A DNA stretch of 64,000 nucleotides from Plantago ovata (taxonomy: Eukaryota; Streptophyta; Magnoliopsida; Lamiales; Plantaginaceae). The DNA lies in contig CM051455.1 in the NCBI GenBank assembly GCA_028274465.1, positions 109,552,261 through 109,616,260 of the forward strand, read 5' to 3'. The notes under the pieces are model-generated. The model did not search any database. It saw only the letters and a list, made by a program, of their open reading frames with translations, and had not been told where the DNA came from. This document shows positions 24,835-35,708 of this stretch, piece after piece. Both the position numbers and the translations under genes were made by a program. How positions within the stretch are numbered: the stretch's first letter is position 1; every line of letters starts with the position of its first letter.

Positions 24835-25707
24835 GGTCAACACTCGGTCATTCCACACTTTTCGCAATCCGAACATTCAGAGCAAATAAGAGAGAGCGAG
24901 GAGAATTCGAGATATCGACGAGTGTGAGTGATCGATCCAAGTGACGTGCGAGGAGCCTTTCCGGTGTGCAGAATCCCGTTTTCAGGCGAACTTTCGACTT
25001 TTTCCGGCCTTCTTTCCGGTTTCAAACTTTCATCTACTTAAAAGCAAGTAAGTTTCCGGTTCTTTGCCTTTAATTTTTCCTCTTTTTGCTTCTTTTTGCC
25101 TTGAAATGCCGTATATTCTCTGCCTTCTTGCTTTATCGCTCTTGGCTTTTGCATGTTAGCTCTTTTCTTTGATTTTTGCCTCCCGGAAATGTTGTTATCT
25201 GAATAATGATCGGTAGATGACGGCCTAAGAACGGCCTTGGACCTAAAAAACAGTAAACGGACTTGTAAACGGAATTCACCGGAAGTGATTTGGACCGATT
25301 TGGCTTGCATGTCTGTAGAAGTAGCTCCCCTTTTCTTTTACTGTATACCCCTTGTTGCCTCCTCATTAGCGTACGGCTGTAGAAATGACTGTAGGCAGTT
25401 TTTTCGGGCGGTTGGTCGCTCTATGCATGCTCTTCGAGTTTTATATATGCATGTGCTCGCTCTGATTTTGCTGTATATGCATGTGGTCATGCTGCCCGAT
25501 TTTTTACTCATGCTCTGAGCGGTTGGTCGCTCCTGATATGCTCCTCGCTCTACTTTTACTTTTCTGTAGAGTAACTTCTTCATTTATTTGCTCTTTTCTT
25601 TTTGAGATTTTTCTCCGTTCGGGAGGTCGAACTTTAATGAACATACCTAAAAGGACCTCTCGGACTATCACCAACCTTCCTAACTTCTTTCTTTGCCCAC
25701 CTTTAGG

Positions 25708-28700
25708 ATGTCCGAGAGGAGCGACGACAGCCAAAACATCTCGGCCGCCGGTGAGTATGGGAGCGACCATACTACGTCGCCCGATACGTCAGACGTATTG
25801 GCGACCTTCCTCGATGACACGATAGAGGAGGCTGTCGAGGAGCCTCAGCTCGAGCGAGGTGGCGAGTAGGCTGCCGAAGAGGCTGAAGAAACTGAGAGTG
25901 AGGAGGACCTCTATCAGTTGGTGAGCAGGAAGAGGCGTCGTACCGAGGACGACGACTTTATCGACGATCGTACAGAGGCGGAAGGTGGTCCTCGTAACCC
26001 TGGTGTATCTGCGGAGTTGATTACTCGCGCCACGCAAGTCCATGGGCGTAATTATGGGGCCGTTAACGTGGTCGCCCCTGCCGACATCCGGGTCGAGGAG
26101 ATGGATGACACGGAGAGGCCGGAGTTGGCCTTGGCGCTGTATGAGGAGGGTGAGCATTCGGCCAAGCGCGGGAAGGCCCCGATACCCGTTCAAATCATCG
26201 ATAGCGATGAGACGGAGGATGAGAGCGAGGAGGACGACGAGGCGACTTCTCCTCGGATTAGTCCCCCTTCAAAGAGGGTCAGATTCCCTCCACAAACAAC
26301 TAGAAGGGCCGTGATCACCGACGAGGAGGAGGATGAAGTTCCTCTGACGATCGGGGACACTAACAGGAGTGAAGCTTGTCCGAGTACTAGGTCTCCTTCC
26401 TTCTCGGAGGGGCAAAGGCGTGCAATCAGGGATGCGAAGAGGTTCGCGCGCGAGGAGGAGACTAGTTACCACTCCATCGATCCGACGACAATTGACTTTA
26501 CTTTTCCGAGTGGGACCCGAGCAGCAAACCCACTCGAGGACCAGGAGGGGGAGATGCGGCGGGCTCAGATGGCCGCTGATAAGGAAAAAGCTGAGCGGAG
26601 AGCGAGCAAGCGTTCTCGCTCCAGTAAATCGAAGAAGGCAAAGGTTGCCGTGGAGCCAGAGCCTAAAACTACTAAGGCTGCTGAGAAGAAGTTTACCAAA
26701 AGTGCTCGCACGGTTGACCTCCCCGATCCTCAGGGGGAGACGAACGAGGATGGGATAATACCGACCACCTCTTCTACCGTCAAGATCGACGAGGTTCCCA
26801 CACTTAGGTGCAAGTATTCTCTCCCTGAGAATAAGTTTGACATCCTCGTGCCCAAGGAGGATCAAACTTTTTATAATGCTCCCCCGGGGTACATGGCCGT
26901 TCACTGCCTCAGCTTGGATCGAGGATGGATACTCCCCTTCTGTGATGCTTTCCGCGATATCTTCAACACGTTGGGGATCGCTCCTTGGCAATTGGTGCCA
27001 AGTGCCTTTGGAACCCTAGTCTGCTTTAGAGTCTTTTGCATGAAGAAGGGGATCGAGCTAAACTTCCACAACTTCAACCAATTGTTCCGAGTCTCGATGA
27101 GCTCCGGGAACAAGTACTTTTACTACTTCAACGCTCGACCAGGCCTTGGGTTCATCATGGACGCTCCTAGCTCCTCGGGCTACAAGTGGTTCCATAGGTA
27201 CTTCTACATCAGGAAGAGAAGGTTGCCTAATATGACCGAGGAGGAGCTGGAGTGGGGAGTGCCCAAGCTCATGTTCAGAGGGAAAATTGCGGACAAGCAT
27301 CCGTTGCCCGAGGATTCTGATCCCTGGGTCATGGAGCTCGAGGAGCAGAATCGGGGACCCCATCCCGAGAAGTACTTTTACTGGGGGTTGGTCCTTCAGC
27401 CACTTCCCTATTTGGCGGGGCTTTCGCCTTACGCGTACACAGGGTATATCGGGAACCGATATACCCGAAAAGTCCTCTTCGGTAACTAGTTCTTCGCGCT
27501 TTTCTTTGCTTTGTACTTGTATTTTTTCTTTGCTTGCTTTTTCTGTTTGTGATATGTCCTCGCTTTCTTGCTTTCCTCGTCGATTTTTATTGCTCTTCGA
27601 TCGTACTAACTTGTGTTTATTCTTTTGCAGCTTATTGGTTTCAGTGGATAATGTCGAAGACACTGGCCGCCAAGGAGGAGCAAAGGAGGAAGCAGAGGTT
27701 GGCCAACAAGCAGACCAAGATCCTCGGTTCTTTGAACTTGACCCCTCCCCGCAACGCCGCGCATCATCGAGATGCTTTGGTGCAGGAGGGGCTCGCTACA
27801 AGAGAGAACCCCGTAGAGGCCATTAAGAGGGCCGAGGAGGAGGCCGCTGCGAAGAGGGCAAAGGAAGCAAAGGAGGCCGAGGAGGAGGCCTTAAATACGG
27901 TTGTGAGGCGGAGAAGAGGCCGGAGAGGCCTGCAGCAAAAAAGGGAGCGAGGAAGCTCAACCTTGGTGGTAACAACGAGCCTGCCCGTAAGAAGGGTAAG
28001 GCAGCCGCTTCTGGGGATGAAGTGAAGCGGCTCATTCAAATGAGCGACCTCGACAGGGCACACGAGCTCAGCATGTGTTCGCTCCAGGTACTTGTCTTTG
28101 TACTTATTGTTGTAAAATTTCTCTAAGTATAGATTTTATTCTCCTCGCTAACTGTGACTTCTTTTTGCAGCTCGAGAACTTGAAGGAGGCCTATGGCCAA
28201 GTGGCTGCTGACCGGGCCGACATAGGGGTCGTTATCGAGGACCTCGAGAAGAAGTTGGCTGCTACAGAGAAGAAAGCCAAGGTCTCGGAGGCTGAGGCCG
28301 GGAAGCTGAAGATAAAGGTCGAGGAGCTGGAGAAGGAGCTCTCTCGGGAGAAATCGAGGAGCAAAAGCTTCAAGGGTGCTTACGCCACTTTGTCCATTTG
28401 CATGGAAAAGTTTTAGGCCAGCATCCTGTCCTTCCTCAAAGGGAGCCGAATCTCTGCTGCTCGCGACTTCATGTCGTCGGTCACTTATAAGGTGGCCCTG
28501 AGAGATGTACAAGTGTCATCGCGCGAGGAGGGCTTCTTCTCGTGTGTTGGCCAACTAAAGAGGGTCAACATGCTTCCGGCTGATTTCGACCCTGATGACC
28601 GCGAGGACCTGCATCCCGGGCGGCGCGAGGATCTGAGCACTTATCCCGATGAGGAGATTACTGAAGAGATGCACGAGGCGTGCGAGTTTGGCGAGCTGGT

Positions 28701-29036
28701 GACCGACCCAGAAGTTCCTTATCCCAGCAAGCCAGCTTACCTCCCCGCCTGGGTGCCTGAGTGTTTGAGAAGCGGGATCATCTACCCGTTCGAGAAGGCC
28801 GCTCTCCGGAATGCTGCCTGGGTGAAGTTGAGCGATCCGGTCCTCGGGAGGGCAGCTGACTTCGTCGAGCCCGAGCTCACTATGTATCAAAGGCGATCGA
28901 GGAGGCTCAGGCTTTGGAGCGAGACAACCTTGAGGGCCCCGAAACGAGCACGGTTCGAGGAGGAGCTACAAGCGCGACCACCCCGGTCACTGAATTTACC
29001 GACAGCCGTACACGCTAAGATCGGGGAGCCTCCTTG
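25708..29036 (+). CDS. Antisense extra gene of Tat-A, gypsy-type putative transposase domain
   Basis: Encoded opposite to pol between integrase and the 3' LTR. The first coding block (25708-27481) starts MSERSDDSQN, has acidic and lysine-rich low-complexity stretches, then a domain with PPGYMAVHCLSLDRGW, LGIAPWQLVPSAFG and YYFNARPGLGF. I recognise this as the plant family called putative gypsy-type transposon (Pfam Transposase_28 type). The second (27631-28087) is lysine/glutamate/alanine-rich. The third (28171-29036) is a coiled coil followed by an acidic tail ending in KIGEPP. GT-AG-bounded gaps of 149 and 83 bp separate the blocks. A poly(A)-type AATAAA lies at 29196. Extra, often antisense, genes are known in Tat elements (Grande is an example); their function is not established. 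This copy has about two breaks; the right-arm copy looks better preserved. Confidence 0.78.
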
Positions 29037-29819
29037 AAGACCGAGTATGCTCGGGTCATGTTGTAATTTTTCCCTTTTCCGTACTTGTTTTATTTTCAAA
29101 CAATCTTCATTCGGCCCTTTGTGGCACTCCTCGCAACATCTATGTTTGTAACATAAATTTCACTGTTGTTGTTTCATTGCTACTCTTTTTCTTTCAATAA
29201 AATGCACTGCTGTTCGCTTTCAATACCCTTGTGTTTTTTCTAAATCCAATTTTTGTTATGACGTATAACTTGGATAGAGTAGTTAAACACGTATAAATTA
29301 TAATCGAGAACCAATGTTCTTCGCTGCGAGCTATTCGATTTATCAACGTAGATGCTTCTCGATCGTATTGATCACTTGAGGAAAAATTCTAAGTGTTGAA
29401 CTTAGAAAAATTTCCAAGTGTTGAGTTAGAAAGACTGGAAGTCTCTCTCCTCGATCACTTCCATCTCCTCGATTTTTCTTCTTTGAGTGGTTTCCTGATC
29501 GATTCTCTCATAGAGTTTAGAGAGCGGGGAGGGTTCCCCTTAATCATGGAAATCGAATAGCTTTTATTTAAGCAAGCTTTCTCGATTGAGTAGTCTTATT
29601 TTTTGAGTATAGTAGCTCTATACTTGAACATTTTCTTGTTGAAAGAGACATTGTATTGATTTGTCGGAAATGCAATTACAATGGGGGCTCTTCGGCCAGC
29701 TTGCTTACAACAACTTTTTAACAAAGCAAGGGGTACCTCTCACTTGGACCAGTGAGGAATCCTCCTCGATCAGTGGACCTTCCACATAAGTTTTCAAAAA
29801 GCTTTTTCTCTTGGCAACT
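29037..29819. other. Spacer between antisense gene and integrase, Tat-A
   Basis: About 0.8 kb, AT-rich, without coding signals. It holds the convergent 3' ends of two genes: the AATAAA for the antisense gene at 29196 and the end of integrase on the other strand. The right arm has the equivalent at 34934-35708. Confidence 0.6.
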
Positions 29820-32800
29820 TCAAGCGTAGAATCTCTGGAGGTTAGAAGTATTCCATGGATTTTTCAATACCCTTCCCTCCATGTCTTGAAGACGATAACT
29901 TCCGTTGGACCTTGCTTCAATTATCTTGTAGGGGCCTTCCCAATTGGGTTGCATCTTCCCAACTTTGCCCAAGATGTCTGCTCTTCGGAGTACTAGGTCT
30001 CCTACTTGGAAGTCTCTTTCTCTTACGCCTTTGTTGTAGGTCTTTGCGATGAGTGCTTGATATCTGAGGATATTGGCCAAGGCGTTGGTCCTCGATTCAC
30101 TGATTGTCTCTAGGTCGAAGAGTCTCTCTGTATGATTGTCCTCGGGTTGGTACCCTTGGATTCTGAGGGTTTCCACCGCCACCTCTGCTGGTATGACCGC
30201 CTCGGACCCGTAAACTAGCGAGAAGGGAGTCTCTCTTGTAGCTGTTTTTGAAGTAGTGCGGTATGCCCACACCACTCCATCAAGCTCGTCGACCCAATCC
30301 CTGTTGGTAGCGAACCTCTTCTGCAAGTTGTTGACAAGGATTTTGTTGACGGCTTCTGTTTGCCCATTGGATTGAGGATGTCCTACAGAGGTATACCTCC
30401 TCTCAATCTTCATTTCCTTGCACCATTCATTGAATCTTTGACCGCAAAATTGAGCGCCATTATCCGAGATGAGGACCCTTGGCAAGCCGAATCGACACAC
30501 GATGTTCCTCCACACGAAGTTCATCACTCTCTGTTCGGTGATGGTAGATACTGCCTCAACTTCCGCCCACTTGCTAAAGTATTCGACCGCAACGATGATG
30601 AACTTCTTTTGACCCGTGCCTCTTGGAAATGGACCGACTATGTCGATGCCCCATATGTCGAACGGACAAGTGATGGCGATGGGCATAAGAGGTTTCGCCG
30701 GGACGTTGATCAAATTGGCGTGCAATTGACACTCCTCGCACTTTCTCACAAATTGGGCAGCGTCTTCGCGAACAGTGGGCCAGTAGTATCCTTGTCGAAT
30801 GACTTTTTGCGCGAGGGTTCTTCCTCCGGCAAGTTTTTGAACTTCATGCTCGGCGACGCATCTCAAGTAGACTCCCTCGAAAGACCTTTTGTACAAGTAG
30901 TCTCCTTGCATGATGTATCGAGGAGCTTTTCCTTTGATTCTCCTTGCTTCAGCCTTGTCACGAGGAAGGCTTCCATTTTTGAGATATGTTGTTATCTCTT
31001 GCATCCAATTCGGTTGATCATCAATTGCCAAGACGTTTGGCTTTGATGACCACAAAGCTGATGCGTTGATTCTCATGAGTATCACATTCCGGGTATCAAC
31101 TGGAGGCTGAAGCATACTTTGATAGGGCATCTGCTCTTTGATTGAGATCCCTCGAGAACTTTTCAATCTCACAACTTTCGAATATTTGGATTTCTTCAGT
31201 GATGGCGCTCTTGTACTCAGCCAGTGAGTCTTTCTTGGTTTTGAATTTCCCCGAGATTTGCTTCTCGGCCAATTGGGAATCAGTGAAGAGATGTAGTTTC
31301 TTCACTTCCAAAGACTTTGCCATACGTAGAGCGATGAGGATGGCTTCATATTCTGCTTCATTGTTGGAGACCGGGAACTGAGAGTGACGGCATACTCTAG
31401 TTCAGCCCCTCCGGGACTCTTGAAGTATATTCCTATCCCGCCATTTTTTCCTGATGAGGATCCATCCACATGAAGAATCCAACGTCTCCGTGGTCGACTA
31501 GTTCTTTGGGTTTTGGAGAGACGGTCTCCGCACCCTTTGGCTCGTCGGTTTCTCTGTAAGGAACACTTCATGCCTTTTCCTTTTGGTTTGGGACATCGCT
31601 TAAGCTCTTTTAAAGCATCCTCCAGAGCTTGCATTGGGTTGTTTTGATGGGGATGCTCTTCGACCATCATCATAGCACTCTTTGTTGCCGAAGAGTTTTC
31701 CTCCGAAGTTCCTTTTGAGGGATACTCCACTAGGAAGTCGGCTATGACTTGTGCTTTCTTGGCTACGGGTGCTTGGTAGTCGATGTCGTACTCACTTAGT
31801 TCAATCGCCCACCTTGCCATTCTTCCCGAATTTTCGGGCTTTCCGAGGACTTGCTTGAGAGGTTGCTTTGTCAAGACAACAACCTTGTGAGCACCAAAGT
31901 AGGGTTTCAACCTCCTTGCAGTGTAAACGAGGGCAAAGGAAAGCCTCTCGATATCCATGTACCGCGTTTCAGCCCCGGCAAGTTACTTTGCTCAAGTAGT
32001 AGATGGGCAAGTGGTCGTTTCCTTGGATTCGCACCAAAACGAGCTGATAGCTTCCCCGGTTGCTGCTAAGTACAAATAGAGTACCTCTCCGTCCACGGGT
32101 TTTGACAATAGAGGAGGAGCGAGTAGGTATTCTTTCAGCTTCTCGAAGGCTTCCTCGCACTCCTTTGTCCACTCGAAGTGGCTGCTCTTTCTCAATACCT
32201 TGAAAAAGGTAGATTTTTCTCGGCAGACCTTGAGATGAATCTACTCAATGCATTGATTTTCCGACCAATTGTTGCACCTCATTGATGGACTGGGGTTGGG
32301 GAAGATCGAGGATGGCCTTTATCTTTTCGGGGTTTGCTTCTATTCCTCTCTCTGTCACATGTAGCCGAGGAACTTCCCCCCTTTGACTCCAAAGGTACAC
32401 TTCGCCGGGTTGAGCTTCATGCCATACTTTCTCAAGATTGAGAAGCACTTGCAGGTAACCTACATGTTGCTCCTCGGTCTTGTTCTTGACGAGCATGTCA
32501 TCGACATATACTTCCATTGTTTTACCTAGCTCTTCCTTGAACATCTTTGTAACCAACCTTTGGTAGGTCGCTCCGGCGTTCTTAAGCCAATGGGCATCAC
32601 GTTGAAGCAATACACATTGCCGTTAGCGAAGAAGGCAGTTTTAGGCACATCATCTTTGGCCATTTTGACCTGGTAGAAGCCCTGGTATGCATCCATGAAA
32701 CTCAGGAGGGCGCATCCAGCGGTGGAATCAACAAGCTGGTCGATCCGTGGGAGAGGGTATGGATCCTTCGGGCAAAACTTGTTAGCCTTGTAAATTGTTG

Positions 32801-33397
32801 CACATTCGCCATTTCCCCGGACCCTTCTCCACGAGGACCACATTGCATACCAGTCTGAGTATCTCACTTCTTTGATGTGGCCAGCTTAAGAAGCCTTTGT
32901 ACTTCCGCTTCTATGATGGCATTATCTTCCGCACTGAAGTCTCTTCGCTTTTCTCTGATGTGGGTGATCGATGGGTCTACGTTCAGACGGTGAACCGCGA
33001 CGCGTGGGTCGATCCCCTTCAGGTCCTCGGTACTACTCCATGCGAAAGTACGTTGTTATCCTTTCAAACATTGGATGAGTTTCATCCTGACTTCAGTGGC
33101 CATCTCTCTGTGCCAATTTTTGGACCTTGTCGCACTTCCTTCGACAATTTGGATTTCTTCTGGGCTTCTCTTGCTTCAAATTTTGTTTTCCTCAAAATTT
33201 TTCTTTTGGAAGAGGGTGGGACGGTGGAATCACTTGATACGCGACTCGAAGCTCCTGACAGGCTCCTACTAGAGTATCTTTGTCCTGGCTTCATGATTGC
33301 GTTTCCTTCGCCTGAGTGGACGGACTTGGCTTTTTTGATTTTCTTTCATCGCCAAACCGTGTAGAACGATAAGGCCGCATTGTGAACAAGGGGTGGC
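29820..33397 (-). pseudogene. Tat-A pol remnant (protease/RT junction to integrase)
   Basis: Reading leftward from the gap. Reverse transcriptase is recognised by FMDAYQGFYQVKMAKDD and the active-site VYVDDMLVK at about 32480-32870. RNase H has ERLSFALVYTARRLKPYFGA and HVDGSSSGKNGGIG at about 31300-31960. Integrase at 29820-31172 has a CEECQ zinc-finger end and catalytic residues in WGIDIVGPFP, LISDNGAQFCG and GHPQSNGQTEAVNK. A C-terminal part reading VGDLVLRRADILG follows. The integrase stretch is the best-kept part; the region as a whole is broken in several places and is a fossil. Confidence 0.85.
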
Positions 33398-33497
33398 NNN
33401 NNNNNNNNNNNNNNNNNNNNNNNNNNNNNNNNNNNNNNNNNNNNNNNNNNNNNNNNNNNNNNNNNNNNNNNNNNNNNNNNNNNNNNNNNNNNNNNNN
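33398..33497. other. Assembly gap of 100 N
   Basis: A run of exactly 100 N, the usual placeholder for a gap of unknown size. It joins two oppositely oriented pol fragments, so orientation and adjacency of the two sides are not proven by this sequence. Confidence 0.98.
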
Positions 33498-34933
33498 AGT
33501 ACAAGAGCGCCATCACGGAAGAAATCCAAAATTCGAAAGTTGTGAGATTGAAAAGTTCTCGAGAGATCTCAATCAAAGGGCAGATGCCCTATCAAAGTAT
33601 GCTTCAGCCTCCGAGGAGTTGATACCCGGAACGTGATACTCATGAGAATCAACGCATCATCGTTGTGGTCATCAAAGCCAAACGTCTTGGCAATTGACGA
33701 TCAACCGAATTGGATGCAAGAGATAACAACATATCTCAAAATGGAAGCCTTCCTCGTGACAAGGCTGAAGCAAGGAGAATCAAGGGAAAAGCTCCTCGAT
33801 ACATCATGCAAGGAGATTACTTATACAAAAGGTCTTTCGAGGGAGTCTACTTGAGATGCGTCGCCGAGCATGAAGTTCAAAAACTTCTTGGAGAAATGCA
33901 TCGAGGAAGTTGCGGCGACCATGCCGGAGGAAGAACCCTCGCGCAAAAAGTATTCGACAAGGATACTACTGGCCCACTGTTCGTGAAGACGCTGCCCAAT
34001 TTGTGAGAAAGTGCGAAGAGTGTCAATTGCACGCCAATTTGATCAACGTACCGGCGAACCCCCTTATGCCCATTGCCATCACTTGTCCCGTTCGACATAT
34101 GGGGCATCGACATAGTCGGTCCCTTTCCAAGAGGCACGGGTCAAAAGAAGTTCATCATCGTTGCGGTCGAATACTTTAGCAAGTGGGCGGAAGTTGAGGC
34201 AGTATCTACCATCACCGAACAAAGAGTTATGAACTTCGTATGGAGGAACATCGTGTGTCGATTTGGCTTGCCAAGGGTCCTCATCTCGGATAATGGTGCT
34301 CAATTTTGCGGCCAAAGATTCAATGAATGGTGCAAGGAAATGAAGATTGAGAGGAGGTATACCTCTGTAGGACATCCTCAGTCCAATGGGCAAACAGAAG
34401 CCGTCAACAAAATCCTTGTCAACAACTTGCAGAAGAGGTTCGCTACCAACAGGGACTGGGTCGACGAGCTTGATGGAGTGGTGTGGGCATACCGCACTAC
34501 TTCAAAAACAGCTACAAGAGAGACTCCCTTCTCGCTAGTTTACGGGTCCGAGGCGGTTATACCAGCAGAGGTGGCGGTGGAAACCCTCAGAATCCAAGGG
34601 TACCAACCCGAGGACAATCATACAGAGAGACTCTTCGACCTAGAGACAATCAGTGAATCGAGGACCAACGCCTTGGCCAATATCCTCAGATATCAAGCAC
34701 TCATCGCAAAGACCTACAACAAAGGCGTAAGAGAAAGAGACTTCCAAGTAGGAGACCTAGTACTCCGAAGAGCAGACATCTTGGGCAAAGTGGGGAAAAT
34801 GCAACCCAATTGGGAAGGCCCCTACAAGATAATTGAAGCAAGGTCCAACGGAAGTTATCGTCTTCAAGACATGGAGGGAAGGGTATTGAAAAATCCATGG
34901 AATACTGCTAACCTCCAGAGATTCTACGCTTGA
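33498..34933 (+). pseudogene. Tat-B RNase H end and integrase
   Basis: Opens with the C-terminal part of RNase H (FSRDLNQRADALSKYAS near 33555-33610). It continues through the integrase zinc-finger region (CGDHAGGRTLAQK, CEECQLHANLI) to a 286-codon open stretch (34073-34933) with the integrase core: WGIDIVGPFP, ISDNGAQFCG and GHPQSNGQTEAVNK hold the D, D and E residues. It ends in NTANLQRFYA, the same C-terminus as Tat-A apart from one residue. The core is open but the polyprotein upstream is lost at the gap and broken. Confidence 0.85.
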
Positions 34934-35708
34934 AGTTGCCAAGAGAAAAAGCTTTTTGAAAACTTATGTGGAAGGTCCACTGATCGAGGTGGATTCCTCA
35001 CTGGTCCAAGTGAGAGGTACCCCTTGCTTTTGTTAAAAGTTGTTGTAAGCAAGCTGGCCGAAGAGCCCCCATTGTAGTTGCATTTCCGACAAATCAATAC
35101 AATGTCTCTTTCAACAAGAAAATGTTCAAGTATAGAGCTACTATACTCAAAAATAAGACTACTCGATCGAGAAAGCTTACTTAAATAAAAGCTATTCGAT
35201 TTCCATGATTAAGGGGAACCCTCCCCGCTCTCTAAACTCTATGAGAGAATCGATCAGGAAACCACTCAAAGAAGAAAAATCGAGGAGACGGAAGTGATCG
35301 AGGAGAGAGACTTCCAGTCTTTCTAACTCAACACTTGGAAATTTTTCTAAGCTCAACACTTAGAATTTTTCCTCAAGTGATCAATATGATCGAGAAGCAT
35401 CGATAGATCGAAGAGCTCGCAGCGAAGAACATTGGTTCTCGATTCTAACTTATACGTGTTTAACTACTCTATCCAAGTTATACGTCATAACAAAAATTGG
35501 ATTTAGAAAAACACAAGTGTATTGGAAGCGAATAGCAGTGCATTTTATTGAAAGAAAAAGAGTAGCAATGAACAACAACAGTGAAATTTATGTTACAAAC
35601 ATAGATGTTGCGAGGAGTGCCACAAAGGGCCGAATGAAGATTGTTTGAAAATAAAAACAAGTACAGAAAATGGAAAAGATTACAACATGCTCCGAGCATA
35701 CTCGGTCT
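34934..35708. other. Spacer between integrase and antisense gene, Tat-B
   Basis: Mirror of 29037-29819. Non-coding, AT-rich, with convergent transcript ends on both sides. No other feature seen. Confidence 0.6.

Larger units (their letters stand above)
23333..33397 (-). mobile_element. Tat-A: 3' half of a Tat-type Ty3/gypsy element
   Basis: Minus-strand element inserted in the satellite after CAATAG. Reading right to left it has the protease-reverse transcriptase junction (cut by the gap), reverse transcriptase, RNase H, integrase, an oppositely oriented extra gene, and the 3' LTR. gag, primer site and 5' LTR are not in the window. The coding part is broken in several places. The Tat assignment rests on close match to Tat-C, whose gag knuckle, protease and primer site are visible, and on the antisense extra gene known in this lineage. 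Confidence 0.85.

Noticed and set aside
26269-26991. A 240-codon minus-strand frame opposite the antisense gene, mirrored at 37747-38469
   Set aside because: Shadow of the domain-bearing frame on the other strand; composition is serine/leucine/arginine-rich as expected for a reverse reading.
30360-31046. A 228-codon plus-strand frame
   Set aside because: Shadow of integrase, with integrase motifs on the opposite strand; the same shadow recurs in Tat-B and Tat-C.
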